Source: Euglena gracilis
Taxonomy: Eukaryota; Euglenida; Euglenophyceae; Euglenales
NCBI GenBank assembly: GCA_039621445.1
Contig: CP154955.1
Coordinates: forward strand, 19,324,691 to 19,388,690
Reading direction: 5' to 3'
DNA: 64,000 nucleotides
Shown: positions 29,884 through 39,659 of the stretch, one piece after another
How the letters are laid out: every line of letters starts with the position of its first letter
How positions within the stretch are numbered: the stretch's first letter is position 1
The notes under the pieces: generated by a model
What the model was told of the DNA's origin: nothing
The model's input: only the letters and a program-made list of their open reading frames with translations
The model's database searches: none
Translations under genes and position numbers: made by a program

Positions 29884-30369
29884 CTCCCGCCCGCAGGGCC
29901 GGGGGGACCTTTGCCCAGTGTGGGACCAAATCTGCCTCTGTGGAAGCCGACTTCAGCCAATTTGGCGAATGAGGAGGAGGCCAACTCCCTTCAATGCCAC
30001 GTTGGCGAGTGAGGGCCCCAGAGCGTCCCGGGCAAACGATCCGGGCAGGGCAAGAGTTAACTTGGTCCACCTCAAAACACTCAAAAAAAAACATTCCATG
30101 GTCCCTGCGAAGAAGCCTGATACGAACCCCCTCAATACTTTCCAAAAGCAGCTTTTTGGATGTCTGGCCATTTCATGAAAGCCAATGTTTTTGTGGCGGC
30201 CAAGAATGGCGGGTGCAGACCAAACGGGGAGGCAAACTCCCTCTGGTTGGTGAGGAAGACCTGGGGGCCAACTTCCCAGAGGGGATGGGGTGGGTACAGT
30301 GTGGGTTGGTGCATCTGTGATGGGCAAAGGACTAGTTAGTGGGCTGCCCAAGAACAAAAACGGCGCGTT

Positions 30370-31278
30370 TCAAAGTCCACAAGGAAAAATGCAGTGAGAA
30401 CGGCCCGGAGCCAACCGAATAAGGCGCATTTGGGAGGTCAAACGAATGCCGATGGTCGGGCTCCGGAGAGGAATCGGCACTCCTGCGTTGCCACGACGAG
30501 CACTCAAGGGGTGCTGGGGGGCCCATGAGACCGCCCAGCCGGCCCTGGCTGTTGGTAGACGGCGTCGATGTGCGCGGTGGAGGACTGCACGCCGAGCACC
30601 GCCAGCAGGCCCCTGGTTGGTTTCTGCCGTTTCCCCCAACTTCTGGATTGACCTGATTCTCTTGCGATTTTTTTTTATTGTGTCTTTGTCTGAACTTTCT
30701 GTGCTTTTTTGCACCACATTCTTCGACGGCCAACAGTGCCCCCAGTCGGTCTCCAGATGCTTAAAAAAAAAACCATTCCCAAAATCTATATTGATGACAG
30801 CACTCTGACTCTGACTCTGACGCTCATCCCCACCCAGCCTGCTAACTTTTCCAGCAGAATTGAAAAAGCACTGGGAAAAAACGCAGGGAAAAAAACTGAA
30901 ATATTGCCAAAACAAAACCGCATTTCTTTCAAAAAATTGCTTGTGGGGTCCTTCGTCTCCGGGAGCCTCTCTTTCCCCCTTTTTTTCCCCCACCCTGGCA
31001 TCATTTTTCAGGTTCTCAAAACACCAACTTTTCCCTTTGGTGCTATGTGTGGTTTGGTATAAATTGAAATTTCCTTTTTTTTGTTTCAAAAATGTCAAAA
31101 TATCACAACTTTCACCATTTTTAATTCCTGAATGTGGGGTTTTGGCAATTTTTTCAGGGAGTTTTTCCCCCACCCTGGTGCTTTGGGCCAAAATGACATG
31201 GAATGCCCAGGAGCCAAGGAGAGGCAGGAGGACAGACTGGGTAGAGCCCGGGGACCGGCAACTGCAGGGCCTGGTCAA
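30370..31278 (-). CDS. Long open frame of 302 codons, doubtful
   Basis: An uninterrupted minus-strand frame in sequence of moderate GC. The middle part is Lys/Ser/Asn/Phe-rich with no motif recognised. It overlaps the better-supported short exon at 30555-30612 in another frame, so it is more likely intron that happens to be open. Confidence 0.2.
   Translation of the reverse strand: MTRPCSCRSPGSTQSVLLPLLGSWAFHVILAQSTRVGEKLPEKIAKTPHSGIKNGESCDILTFLKQKKGNFNLYQTTHSTKGKSWCFENLKNDARVGEKKGEREAPGDEGPHKQFFERNAVLFWQYFSFFPCVFSQCFFNSAGKVSRLGGDERQSQSQSAVINIDFGNGFFFKHLETDWGHCWPSKNVVQKSTESSDKDTIKKNRKRIRSIQKLGETAETNQGPAGGARRAVLHRAHRRRLPTARAGWAVSWAPQHPLSARRGNAGVPIPLRSPTIGIRLTSQMRLIRLAPGRSHCIFPCGL
30555..30612 (-). 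CDS. Small minus-strand exon (LLAVLGVQSSTAHIDAVYQQ)
   Basis: After AACCAG (minus strand) the frame reads LLAVLGVQSSTAHIDAVYQQ with strongly GC-ending codons. The donor is unclear. The family is not recognised. Confidence 0.4.
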
Positions 31279-31489
31279 CAGGGCCGCTACTGCGACACAC
31301 GCCAGCAGCGCAGCCCCCAGGCGGACTCAGAGGCTGCACTGAGAAACGGCAGAGAAAGGAAAAAAACAGGCAGCCTCCAGGAACTTTGGGCTGCAACGTC
31401 ACAAGATGAGCACCTAAATAAATATGCACCAACCCAACCAAATCAAGTGTCAGCGGTGGTCTCTTTGGGCATGGTTATGCGTGCGTCAC

Positions 31490-31760
<271 letters not shown>

Positions 31761-31829
31761 ATTGGGGGCTTGCACTGTCAAGGGCGGATGGACAAGGGGG
31801 GCAATTTGTGGTGAAAACGGGGGGCCACA

Positions 31830-32065
31830 AAGGGGGCGCGACAAATGATGGGCACCCCCTGGCCGGGGGCGGCTGCCCCACAGCCAGGCCTGGAGGCGCA
31901 TCCGCAGCACCGCCCGCCGGTGGGGGGGGGGGTGTGGTGGGGGGGGGGGGGGGGGGAGGGGGGGGGGGGCGGTCCGCTTGCGGTCCGCCGCGGCGCCGAC
32001 CGCCTCATCAGTGCGGCCGCCGTCCTCCGGCAGGGCGGCGGCGGGGCCGGCGGCTACGTGCATCC
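31830..32065 (-). CDS. Possible minus-strand coding pieces around a G tract
   Basis: Reading minus, 31975-32065 gives MHVAAGPAAALPEDGGRTDE, AVGAAADRKRT and 31860-31920 gives RRAVLRMRLQAWLWGSR. The two are separated by a G/C homopolymer tract (31921-31972). The plus strand also gives an open frame (RRGADRLISAAAVLRQ) so strand is not certain. Confidence 0.3.
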
Positions 32066-32595
32066 ACCGCCCATGTGTGGGGCCCCGCTGTGCCGGAAAC
32101 CAATGGAGGGAGAGGGCAGTGAAGACTGAGCGTGGCAGTCAGGCGTGGTCAACCCTGGTCAGGCGAGGTCAGGTGTAACCACGCCGGAGTAGCGGTGCCC
32201 AGGGCACTCCATGGGACCCGAGCTGCTGCCACAGTGCCACAGGGCCCATAGGATGCTGACATGGAGGAGCCAACCCTGGGGATCGGTGCCGCATCCAAAT
32301 GGATCGCACCCCTTCCGCCCGAGGAACACACAGGGGGGAAGAGCGGTCCCTATCCCCATTTGTGGCGATAGAAGGAGGAGAGGGCGGTGAGAGGGGGCGT
32401 GTGTCAAAATCTGTCGCCACAAATAGTGGCAGACCTCCCAATGCGGTAGAGTTGCCAAGCCCATGTTCACGCATCCCTGCCGCCGGCAAGAAATGTATCG
32501 GAAATGGATTGATTGTCTCAGCATTTGTATGCACCCAACACCGGGGAAAATAACTGGGTAGGTTTGCAGCCCGAGCACGAAGACTGGGGCGGCCG

Positions 32596-32970
32596 TCATA
32601 ACAGCACAATGGCCAGACACAAGTGAGCCGGGGGGCACCAACTCTGGCAGTTCTCAGGTTCCGCCGGTGCAGCTGCGGCGGGCGCTTCCACCTCTCCGGC
32701 TGGGGCAGCAGCGATGAACAGCACGGCCGGATCAGTCCCACAAATCTTCTGGGACGGAGGATGGTGGTCAAACTCTCCCATGTCATCCACCGGAGGGCGA
32801 ATGGTTTCTCTGGCCAAAAAGACACAGGGTGGAGTAAAGTAGATTGCAAAATGGAAAAAGATGCCTGGAGGAGGCTTCGCCATACCGTATGGAATTGCAG
32901 GGAATGGCATGCCTGATGGTTGGGTGGGCGTTGTGGGCCGTGGAACGAACTTCTGCAAGAATGAACACAA
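32596..32970 (-). CDS. Minus-strand open frame of 124 codons
   Basis: It reads from FVPRPTTPTQPSGMPFPAIP through GIFFHFAIYFTPPCVFLARE to AAAPAGEVEAPAAAAPAEPE. Pro/Ala-rich ends flank a hydrophobic aromatic middle. The composition is protein-like and the rest of the region lacks such a frame, but no family or splice site is clear. Confidence 0.3.
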   Translation of the reverse strand: MCSFLQKFVPRPTTPTQPSGMPFPAIPYGMAKPPPGIFFHFAIYFTPPCVFLARETIRPPVDDMGEFDHHPPSQKICGTDPAVLFIAAAPAGEVEAPAAAAPAEPENCQSWCPPAHLCLAIVLL

Positions 32971-33004
32971 AAGAGGGTGAATGGTAAGTATGTTTCACGG
33001 ACAT

Positions 33005-33372
33005 TCATATAAACCCCCCCAAATATAAAGCATCCTCACGGGGTTGGTTTTGCCACCCAAATTCTAAGCCCCCCCCCCCCCGACTGGAGCCAGACGCTGG
33101 TGCCATTCAGGAAAAAGTAGAAAAATTTTGGGTGGATACAACGTTTTTTTTTTTCACCGCAAAAGCACCCTTTTGGATAAGAATCCCACATTTCTGCGAA
33201 AATAGGTATACAACGAAAATTTGGCAGAAAATTGGTATTTGGCCACAAATGAAGGCCGCCGAAGGTCAAAGAGGCCACCCGAAAAAGTTCGGTTTCCCCC
33301 TCAAATATAAAGCCCCCCCCTGAGAGTCTTGAAATCCCGTCCAAATATAAAGCCGGGGGGGGCTTAGGGGGA
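33005..33372. mobile_element. AAATATAAA-poly-C element, copy at 33.0 kb
   Basis: It starts TATAAACCCCCCCAAATATAAA-like and carries further CAAATATAAAGCC phrases near 33300 and 33345, with the phrase GAGTCTTGAAATCCCGTCC between. The reverse complement of that series occurs at 44805-44896. The centre is AT-rich with no open frame for a transposase. Confidence 0.6.
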
Positions 33373-34036
33373 GTTTACATTTAAAAGAGGTCTATAACAA
33401 GGCACACCATGGCCAAGATGCTTTGAGCAGGGGAGAAATGCGCTAGCCCGGCCTCGAAAAAAAAATGCGCAAAAATGGGCAAAAAATGCGCATTTTTCGT
33501 TCACAAAAAAATGCACAAAAAAATGCTCAAACTTTGAGAGAAAATGCACAACAATCACGAAAATGCACAAACCGCCCCCCCAAAAAAATGCAAAAATGGC
33601 GCCAAATTTACAACAATTATATGGAATTATAAAGGAAATGTCCGTTTCAGAAAAAAAAACGCAAAAAATTCAAAAAAAAATTGCAAGTTTGTAAAAATGG
33701 CCCAGAAATGTGAAAAATTGTGAAAATCACAAAAAAAATGTGACTGAAAAAAAAAATTGCACTGAAAAAAAAGCGGGAAAAAATGCACAAAAAAATGCGA
33801 AAAACTGTGCGAAAATACGCATTTTTGGAAAGATTAAAAAAAATGCGCAAAAATGCAAAAAAAAATGCGAAAAAATGCGAAACACATCACCCCCCCTGTT
33901 TAAGCGAAAGCCATGCCACGGGTGCTCTTTACACAAACAAAAAGCACAAAAAAATTCAAATTCATAAAATAAGACCAATCACGTACACCTGGTCCACTGC
34001 AACCTGACAAGTCAGCAAAAAGCCCCCCTCTTTGCC

Positions 34037-34086
34037 CTATCTGCCCCCCCCCTCTTTTCTTCCGAAAGAGGGGGGGGGCAGATAGC
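34037..34086. repeat. Perfect C/G hairpin (CTATCTGCCC ... GGGCAGATAG)
   Basis: Arms of about 22 bases around TCTTCC-GA. It lies in an intron near the minus-strand exon at 34.15 kb. Confidence 0.8.
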
Positions 34087-34148
34087 ATTTCACTTAGGCT
34101 GCCAGCAACACAAGGTTCTGCAGACCACCATCCAACCCACCCACAAAC

Positions 34149-34355
34149 CTGCAACCCAGCCGTCAGGCGCGGCGGCGTCAGCACGTGGCGGGTGGCGGAG
34201 AACTGCACTTCCGTGCGGTTCGCGAACCGGGCCCGCCGCAGCTCCTCCTGCCGCTGGAGGAGGGCCGCCCCGGGCACCCCGGCGGCGGCGGCGGCGGCGG
34301 CCGGGGGCAGCGTGAACGGCGGGGCGGCCGGCAGGCGCGGGTTGCGCAGCCAGGC
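34149..34355 (-). CDS. Minus-strand exon with poly-Ala (unknown)
   Basis: Bounded by CCCGCAG and GTTTGT on the minus strand, exactly 69 codons. It reads AWLRNPRLPAAPPFTLPP, seven alanines, then LLQRQEELRRARFANRTEVQ and FSATRHVLTPPRLTAGLQ. It has one sequon (NRT) and a charged Gln/Glu/Arg helix. Splice signals and codon bias are clear. The family is not recognised. Confidence 0.6.
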
Positions 34356-34544
34356 CTGCGGGACACCCGAGACGGCGGCGGCCCTGCCTGCCACCCGCGG
34401 AGGGACACCCCCCAGTGGCTCAGGCGCCTGTGGTGTGGTGGACAGGGTTTAGGCCACCCGCGCTGAACCCGGATCAACCTGCTTTGTGCAAGTCCCCCAG
34501 GCCACTCACTGGCCATGCCCTCACGCCTTCTCACAGGCACAGAC

Positions 34545-34690
34545 CTGGTTCAGGATGAAATCCCGCACAGAGGTGGCCTCCGCCGCGGCCGCCCTCTGCA
34601 GCGCAGCGAGGCGGGCAGCCATCTCCGGGCAGTCGTAGTACATGGCGGGGGGCAGCAGCTCCGGCAAATGGAGGTCCCCGTCGCCCGGCC
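34545..34690 (-). CDS. Minus-strand exon (YYDCPEMAARLAALQ)
   Basis: The frame reads LHLPELLPPAMYYDCPEMAA, RLAALQRAAAAEATSVRDFI, LNQ and then donor GTCTGT. The upstream side runs into a (CA)n microsatellite so the acceptor is not fixed. Same gene as the exon at 34.15 kb by order and codon style. Confidence 0.5.
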
Positions 34691-34731
34691 GAGGAACAGA
34701 GACACACACCCACCCACCCGCACTTGCCCAT

Positions 34732-34732
<1 letters not shown>

Positions 34733-34812
<80 letters not shown>

Positions 34813-34813
34813 C

Positions 34814-34852
<39 letters not shown>
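34733..34852 (+). repeat. (CA)n microsatellite
   Basis: Nearly pure CA repeat with two CACG interruptions. Confidence 0.95.
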
Positions 34853-34853
<1 letters not shown>

Positions 34854-34939
34854 CAAGGCACAGCACAGCACAGCACAAAACGACACAACAGAACAGACAG
34901 AACTCAAAGACAACACAACATCAGAACAGAACCAGGCTT

Positions 34940-35130
34940 CTTTATAAGACCCCTGGGGGGGAGGGGGGCGGAGGGGGGGGGGGGCGGGGACCTCCCCAAA
35001 ATCGGGCCCGCTAAAGGCAATTTTCAAAAATTTTCGGTGCGGGACCCCCCCCGGGGGGGTCCGGCCCGGACCCACCCACCCACCCCCCCCGGGGGGAGGG
35101 GGGGTCAGGTGACTTAAAAAGAAACCTGAA
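34940..35130. mobile_element. Foldback element, TTATAAGACC ... GACTTAAAAA ends
   Basis: It begins TTTATAAGACCCCTGG with a G tract and ends GGGTCAGGTGACTTAAAAAG, giving imperfect inverted ends. The centre holds AATTTTCAAAAATTTTCGG. A sister copy lies at 35350-35630. Confidence 0.55.
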
Positions 35131-35170
35131 CAGAACGCAACGCAATGCATGAGTGTAACGTTCACATGTG

Positions 35171-35204
<34 letters not shown>

Positions 35205-35349
35205 TACGTAGAAGCATACACAAACACGAACACATACACAAACACATGCACATACACCTTACACATACACATACAAAACGCATGTACAGCACATGCACAA
35301 GCAGACACACACATGAATACAAGCGCACACACACACACACACTTCCCAT

Positions 35350-35630
35350 ACAGGGGTTTTTTTAAGACCAGGGGGGAGGGGGGGGTCCCCCCCACCCACC
35401 CCCCCCCTGGGGAGGGGCCCGGGGGGGGGGGGAGGTCCGGGGGACCCACAAAAAAATGGCCGAAAAATCGCGAAAAGTGCTAAATAGAATTTTTTCGGCG
35501 CCTGCGGCGCCGAAAAGTATATCCCACCCCCCTCCGGGGGGACCCCCCCGGGGGGGAGGGGGTCCGGCGGACCCACCCACCCTACCCCCCCCTCCCCCCC
35601 CCGGGGGTCCAAACCTAAAAAAATCCTTGT
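35350..35630. mobile_element. Foldback element with GGCGCC core
   Basis: It begins CAGGGGTTTTTTTAAGACC with a G tract and ends GGGTCCAAACCTAAAAAAAT. The centre holds the hairpin TTCGGCGCCTGCGGCGCCGA at about 35488-35512, followed by AAAGTATATCCC. The same core, inverted, occurs at 51361-51402. Confidence 0.6.
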
Positions 35631-35683
35631 TCCCATATGACATAAATTCCTGAATAACCCAGGTGAAAAATGCCCGTCTTGCA

Positions 35684-35860
35684 GGAGTTGGGCTCAGTCT
35701 TCATTTTACGAACCCTGTGGCACCACCGGGGGAGGGGGTCAGTTTTGGATTCTGGTGCCTGTCGACCAAGCCAATTTTCCTTTCAAAATGGCCCTTTTCA
35801 GGCTTCTGGCGCCTTGGCGCTGGGTGGGGGGGGGGGGTGTGCTACAGCACCACCCAAGTG
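35684..35860. repeat. GGGGGTCAGTTTTGG repeat, copy 1
   Basis: Shares the phrases GGGGGTCAGTTTTGG, GGTGCCTG and GACCAAGCCAATTT with 58075-58200, same orientation. Confidence 0.65.
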
Positions 35861-35950
35861 CGAACTTCCTTAAAAAGCAGCCAGGTTGGGCTATTTGCTA
35901 CCTTTTCCCAAATTCCCAACTTTGACCCCGGGGGGGGAGGTCGTCCACAC

Positions 35951-36081
35951 CTGAGGGCCCACTGCGGGGTCGGCAGCTGGGGGGCGGTGGCGGGCCAGCA
36001 GCCCCTCGACGAGGGCGGTGGGGCTGGCGGGGCGGGGCCCCCCAGCCATGTGTGTGGGGACGGCGGTCACCCCCGGTGAGG
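35951..36081 (-). CDS. Minus-strand exon (Pro/Ala-rich, unknown)
   Basis: Between CCTCAG and GTGTGG (minus strand). It reads GVTAVPTHMAGGPRPASPTA, LVEGLLARHRPPAADPAVGP and Gln. GC-ending codons throughout. It lies just downstream of the stop codon of the EF-hand gene, so it belongs to the next minus-strand gene. Confidence 0.5.
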
Positions 36082-36752
36082 CTGAGGGCGGGCGGGGGTC
36101 GGGGCGATGCGCTGGTCCCAGGACAGGGCGCTTGGGAGGGTCGCATCCATCGGTGCCCATTCAGAAAAACAGAAACGAGAGGGGGTTGGAAGAAGGATGC
36201 GAAACGCACTCAGATCACCCCACACCGATGGAAAGGTTTGGTGTGCAGTGTGCGTGTGTAAATGAGTGAGCGAGCGAGCGAGGGGGGGGGACATGTGCAC
36301 GTGTTTGCGAGTGCGTGCCTTCTGTGCTATGCGAGTGCGAATGGTTCCACAGCATATGCACACAAATAAATTCTCTTTTGGAATGCCGTTACTTTTTTGT
36401 TTTGGGATCGCTGTGCAGTATAATTACACATGTGCCCTGACATCATCGGTTCGTCAGAGGGCGCCAGGCAACCGAGATGTGTCAATCAATGGCAATTAAA
36501 CTAAGTCACGGGCAAAGGCAGAACTGGGGAGAGGGGATACAGAGGCAGCTTTCATCGCGTGGGCTCAACGGAGTGTGCTTGCAGAAGGCCGAAGCGGAGA
36601 CACAGGGCGAAGCTTATGAAGGGGAGTGGAGGAGAAGGACGAAGAAGTCCGTGGGCCACAGCGATGGAAGGACACATGCAGTTCTGCCCGACATTCAGTG
36701 ATCCAAAGGGGCTGTGGGTGTGGGCGATCCAGGGGTCGGGTCAACGCAGGCC

Positions 36753-36803
36753 TCAAGTCAGGGGCAGCGCCCGCACGATCTGCGCGAACTCTGGAAAAGA
36801 CAC
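36753..36803 (-). CDS. EF-hand-type gene, last exon
   Basis: After CCGTCCCCAG (minus strand) the frame reads VSFPEFAQIVRALPLT followed by TGA. The phrase V-x-F-x-EF-x-x-h-h is the usual end of an EF-hand loop and its exit helix. The 51-base exon with clear acceptor and stop is taken as the 3' end of the gene whose other exons lie at 37.2-38.8 kb. Confidence 0.5.
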   Translation of the reverse strand: MSFPEFAQIVRALPLT

Positions 36804-37224
36804 CTGGGGACGGTGGGCAAGACGGCACAGTGACTCCAGCGTAGGCACAGTAAGCGAGGTGGGACGAATTGGGAACGAGGCGCAAAGGGTCATAGCCAGG
36901 ATATCAAGGTTATCACCCCCTGGGGGAAAACCCCAGCACAAAGCGCCGGAAAATTTTGAGGGGTTTCAGAAAATGCCCGAATTGGCGTTTTCAGGTGGTT
37001 TGTTTTCACCAAATTGACGAGAACAGATGTTAAAAACATACATTTTTTGGCGCAAAGAACCAGAAAAAAATTTTGGGGTTCCAGGGGGGTCTCCGGACCT
37101 CCCCAGAGGGGCTGGGAGGTCGGACCCCCCTTCCCCTCCGCTGTACAAAACCAACGCTCACTTAAAACCCTGGTAATAGGTGGTTGAATTAAAATGCGTG
37201 GCTGCCCACCTACCACATCCTCAC

Positions 37225-37440
37225 CACACGCCTGCCGGCTGGCGAGGAGGTTGAACTTCGTCGCGACCGTCTCCGCGGACACATCGCAGTCCTCCTCCCG
37301 GCAGAGGCGGTCCCAGCAGGTCCGCATCAAGCACCTCCGCACATCCGTCGCTGGAGGGGCTCGGTCAGCATCTCCCGCACCTGTCCGGCCTCCAGCCAGC
37401 CGCACTCGTCGTCCATGAGGCGGAAGAAGAAGGCGTGTAT
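37225..37440 (-). CDS. EF-hand-type gene, exon with degenerate loops and a frame change
   Basis: After CCTCACAG (minus strand) the frame reads IHAFFFRLMDDECGWLEAGQ, VREMLTEPLQ. The Asp-Asp-Glu-Cys-Gly-Trp-Leu string resembles a degenerate EF-hand loop (Gly at position 6, hydrophobic at position 8). The rest continues in another frame as LMRTCWDRLCREEDCDVSAE, TVATKFNLLASRQAC before GTGAGG. The change near 37340 is either a single-base indel or a very short intron. Calcium binding is doubtful because canonical Asp positions are partly missing. Confidence 0.5.
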
Positions 37441-37699
37441 CTGTGAGGGAGGGTGGGGCCACAGGGCTCAAGTGCATGCCGCGAACGACCCGTAATTCTA
37501 ATTTGTGATTATCCATGCGACCAACAAGCGTCTGGTTTCAACCTCCCCCACCTTTCCTTTTATGATTTCTTGGAGTGCCATTTTTTTGGCAAATTGTAAG
37601 CAGTTTTTGGACCAGTGAGGTCCAATTCGGCCAGTTGTCAGTCATTTTCAACCATTGTCAAGACGTTAGGTGGAATTTGGGGCCAACGCATCTTTTAAC

Positions 37700-37932
37700 C
37701 TTGTTTCTGCATCCCTCGCATATTTATGCCCAATTCCATCTCCTGGTCGTTTTGTTGCGCCAGTTGCAGTTTCACCAGTTGCAGGCAGGTTTGTGACCGC
37801 AAGCCTGTTCCAGTCATCTTGTCGCCAGGAGTTATATGCCTCCTCTGGCCTCGTCTGGAACAGCTCCTCCAGCATGCTAGCTTGAGCTTGCGTCTGATGC
37901 AAAACCAGCTCTGTACTCCAATGCAACTGAAT
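37700..37932 (-). CDS. Minus-strand exon between C2 and EF-hand exons
   Basis: After GGCGAAAG (minus strand) it reads IQLHWSTELVLHQTQAQASM, LEELFQTRPEEAYNSWRQDD, WNRLAVTNLPATGETATGAT and ends at GTTAAA. It is helical and Gln/Glu/Arg-rich. The codon bias is weaker than in neighbours but the frame is clean and the order fits one C2/EF-hand protein. Confidence 0.5.
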
Positions 37933-38149
37933 CTTTCGCCAATCAATGAGCCAGGTGAGTAAATGGCATGACGACCACCGTGACGCATGACGATGGACAG
38001 AGCAAACACCGAGGATAGCAATGCACAGGGCAAAGAGGAGGATTTCCTCTCTTTTCCAGCGCATACAAACATACACACAAGCATCAACACCACACAGCAA
38101 TGTGTGTGCAAGTGCGAAGTTAGCGGAAAACTGACAACGCCGACAGGAA

Positions 38150-38300
38150 ATACCTTGGGCTCCCGGGTGTCCGCCATCGAAAAGAAGCGGCAGCAATGCG
38201 GCGGCCACAACGAACTCCTTTTCCCCCCTCGCTGCAGGGGGTCGGCTTCGTACAGGCCGATCGTCAGGTTCTCAATGGCGGCACGCCCTCGAAAGCTTAG
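38150..38300 (-). pseudogene. Decayed duplicate of the C2 exon
   Basis: Nucleotides match the exon at 38660-38783 for most of its length, from AAGCTTTCGAGGGCGTGC through CTGACGATCGGCCTGTACGA to GGAGTTCGTTG, but with several 1-4 base indels that change the frame (ENLTIGLYEADPL, then another frame). Its acceptor is replaced by a G/C homopolymer. A possible donor GTATTT remains. It is read as a tandem exon duplication that has lost function. Confidence 0.6.
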
Positions 38301-38301
38301 T

Positions 38302-38302
<1 letters not shown>

Positions 38303-38346
<44 letters not shown>

Positions 38347-38480
38347 GGAGAGGGAGGGGGGGGGGGGGGGGGGGGGGGGTGATGTGGTCCACTTTTGTTT
38401 GATGGGAGTTCTTGGGGCGGGGGGGGGGGGGGGGGGGAGGGGGGGGGGGGGTGGGGGGGGGGGTGGGGGGGGGGGGGGTA

Positions 38481-38521
<41 letters not shown>
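38303..38521 (+). repeat. G homopolymer tracts
   Basis: About 200 bases that are almost only G on the plus strand, broken by a non-repetitive stretch (38380-38415). They lie between the C2 exon and its decayed copy. Confidence 0.9.
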
Positions 38522-38534
38522 GAGGGGGGGACAG

Positions 38535-38632
38535 AGGAAGACGTGCAGCCGCCGCTTCAGGAGAGCCAACGATCCATTCGGCAGCCAGGCCCACCTCTCT
38601 GGGAGCCCGCTGGCTTCACCCCCCCCCTCTGG
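38535..38632 (-). CDS. Possible small exon next to the C2 exon
   Basis: After GAAGCCAG (minus strand) the frame reads LPERWAWLPNGSLALLKRRL, HVFLCP. Another frame (VGLAAEWIVGSPEAAAARLP) is also open. It could complete the C2 fold after the exon at 38660-38783. Confidence 0.3.
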
Positions 38633-38659
38633 GGGGCCAGGCACACCGGCGCTCCCCAC

Positions 38660-38783
38660 TGAGCACCGCCATCAGCGGCACGGATGCGGCGCCAACGAAC
38701 TCCTCCTCGCTGCAGGGGTCGGCGTCGTACAGGCCGATCGTCAGGGTCTCATGGGCGAGCACGCCCTCGAAAGCTTTGTCCCC
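38660..38783 (-). CDS. C2-domain exon
   Basis: After CCGTGGCAG (minus strand) it reads GDKAFEGVLAHETLTIGLYD, ADPCSEEEFVGAASVPLMAV. The phrase L-x-h-x-h-x-D-A-D followed by acidic residues, F-h-G and h-P-L is typical of the Ca2+/phospholipid-binding C2 fold around its loop of Asp residues. It is proposed to be the first recognisable exon of a C2/EF-hand protein running to 36.75 kb. The start codon was not found. Confidence 0.6.
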
Positions 38784-38962
38784 CTGCCACGGGGCAGACC
38801 GCACATGCGTCCATGAATATGTATGTGAAAAAAAAACATAAAAGTCTACGTGAGTATATAGACGTAGACACATGCGCATGTGTGCATGAGCCTACGTACT
38901 TTTCGAAATGATGGTGAAAAAAAAACAGGGGAAATGCAACGTTCGTCAGATTCCTTCTGCAG

Positions 38963-39133
38963 GCAACCTGACTTTGACCAGCTTCATCGTGAAGTCCGAG
39001 GTGTTCAAAGTGCGACGGAGGAAACTCGTGCAAAGTTGCAAGAAGAAGAAACGAACGTGAGAGCTGTGCAGGGGGCGATGGAAGAGACATGGGCAGAGTT
39101 CTGGGGCCTGGGAGTGCAGATGCTCCGAACACG
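38963..39133 (+). CDS. Plus-strand coiled-coil exon
   Basis: Bounded by TTCTGCAG and GTACGT, 57 codons. It reads QPDFDQLHREVRGVQSATEE, TRAKLQEEETNVRAVQGAME, ETWAEFWGLGVQMLRTR. The heptad-like pattern with Glu, Gln, Arg and Ala points to a coiled coil. It is transcribed away from the minus-strand C2 gene. The family is not recognised. Confidence 0.6.
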
Positions 39134-39291
39134 GTACGTCTGCTTACTCACACGTTTAACAACCGTGACCGGTCCCTAGATCAGCAAACAACAAATATAG
39201 GAACAGAAACACAGAGTGTTTCACAGGCACACCAACCAGAGGATATCCAAAAGATTGGCAGGTCTGCAAAATAGCGCTAACATGCCCCAAA

Positions 39292-39606
39292 GTGCCTGGC
39301 AGTGGGCTGATGTATGCCTCAGGGGCATGCACATTTTTTACTGATGATTGTCAATCATCACCATTTCGTTCCCTTCAAGGGGCTGGTTCTTGCGTCATGG
39401 TGGCCGGCTTCATCGTGGTAAACCGAATGCTGGAAGAGGGCAGCAGGTGTGACATTGTGTTTTGTATTTCACTGAGATCGTCAATTGCTGTTGGTTGCCT
39501 TGGTTGCCCAGACTTTCTCACTCAGCTTGGCCGCTGGGGGGTGCCCAGGAGGCTTAGCAGGCCTGGCCTGGGTAAACAATGGATGATGCTACCGCCGCGC
39601 AGCTGA
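39292..39606 (+). CDS. Plus-strand open frame, possible next exon
   Basis: It reads SGLMYASGACTFFTDDCQSS, PFRSLQGAGSCVMVAGFIVV, NRMLEEGSRCDIVFC and on to a TGA. A CAG precedes it. The mixed composition with Cys and Gly looks protein-like but no family is recognised. Confidence 0.3.
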   Translation: MPGSGLMYASGACTFFTDDCQSSPFRSLQGAGSCVMVAGFIVVNRMLEEGSRCDIVFCISLRSSIAVGCLGCPDFLTQLGRWGVPRRLSRPGLGKQWMMLPPRS

Positions 39607-39659
39607 GGCTCTGCTGCTGATGCAGAGGACAACCTTGATTTACACTGCCCTTTTCAGCA

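Noticed and set aside
37695-38660. Poly-Pro or poly-Gly proteins
   Set aside because: Translations of the G homopolymer tracts; only the short C2-related parts are protein-like.
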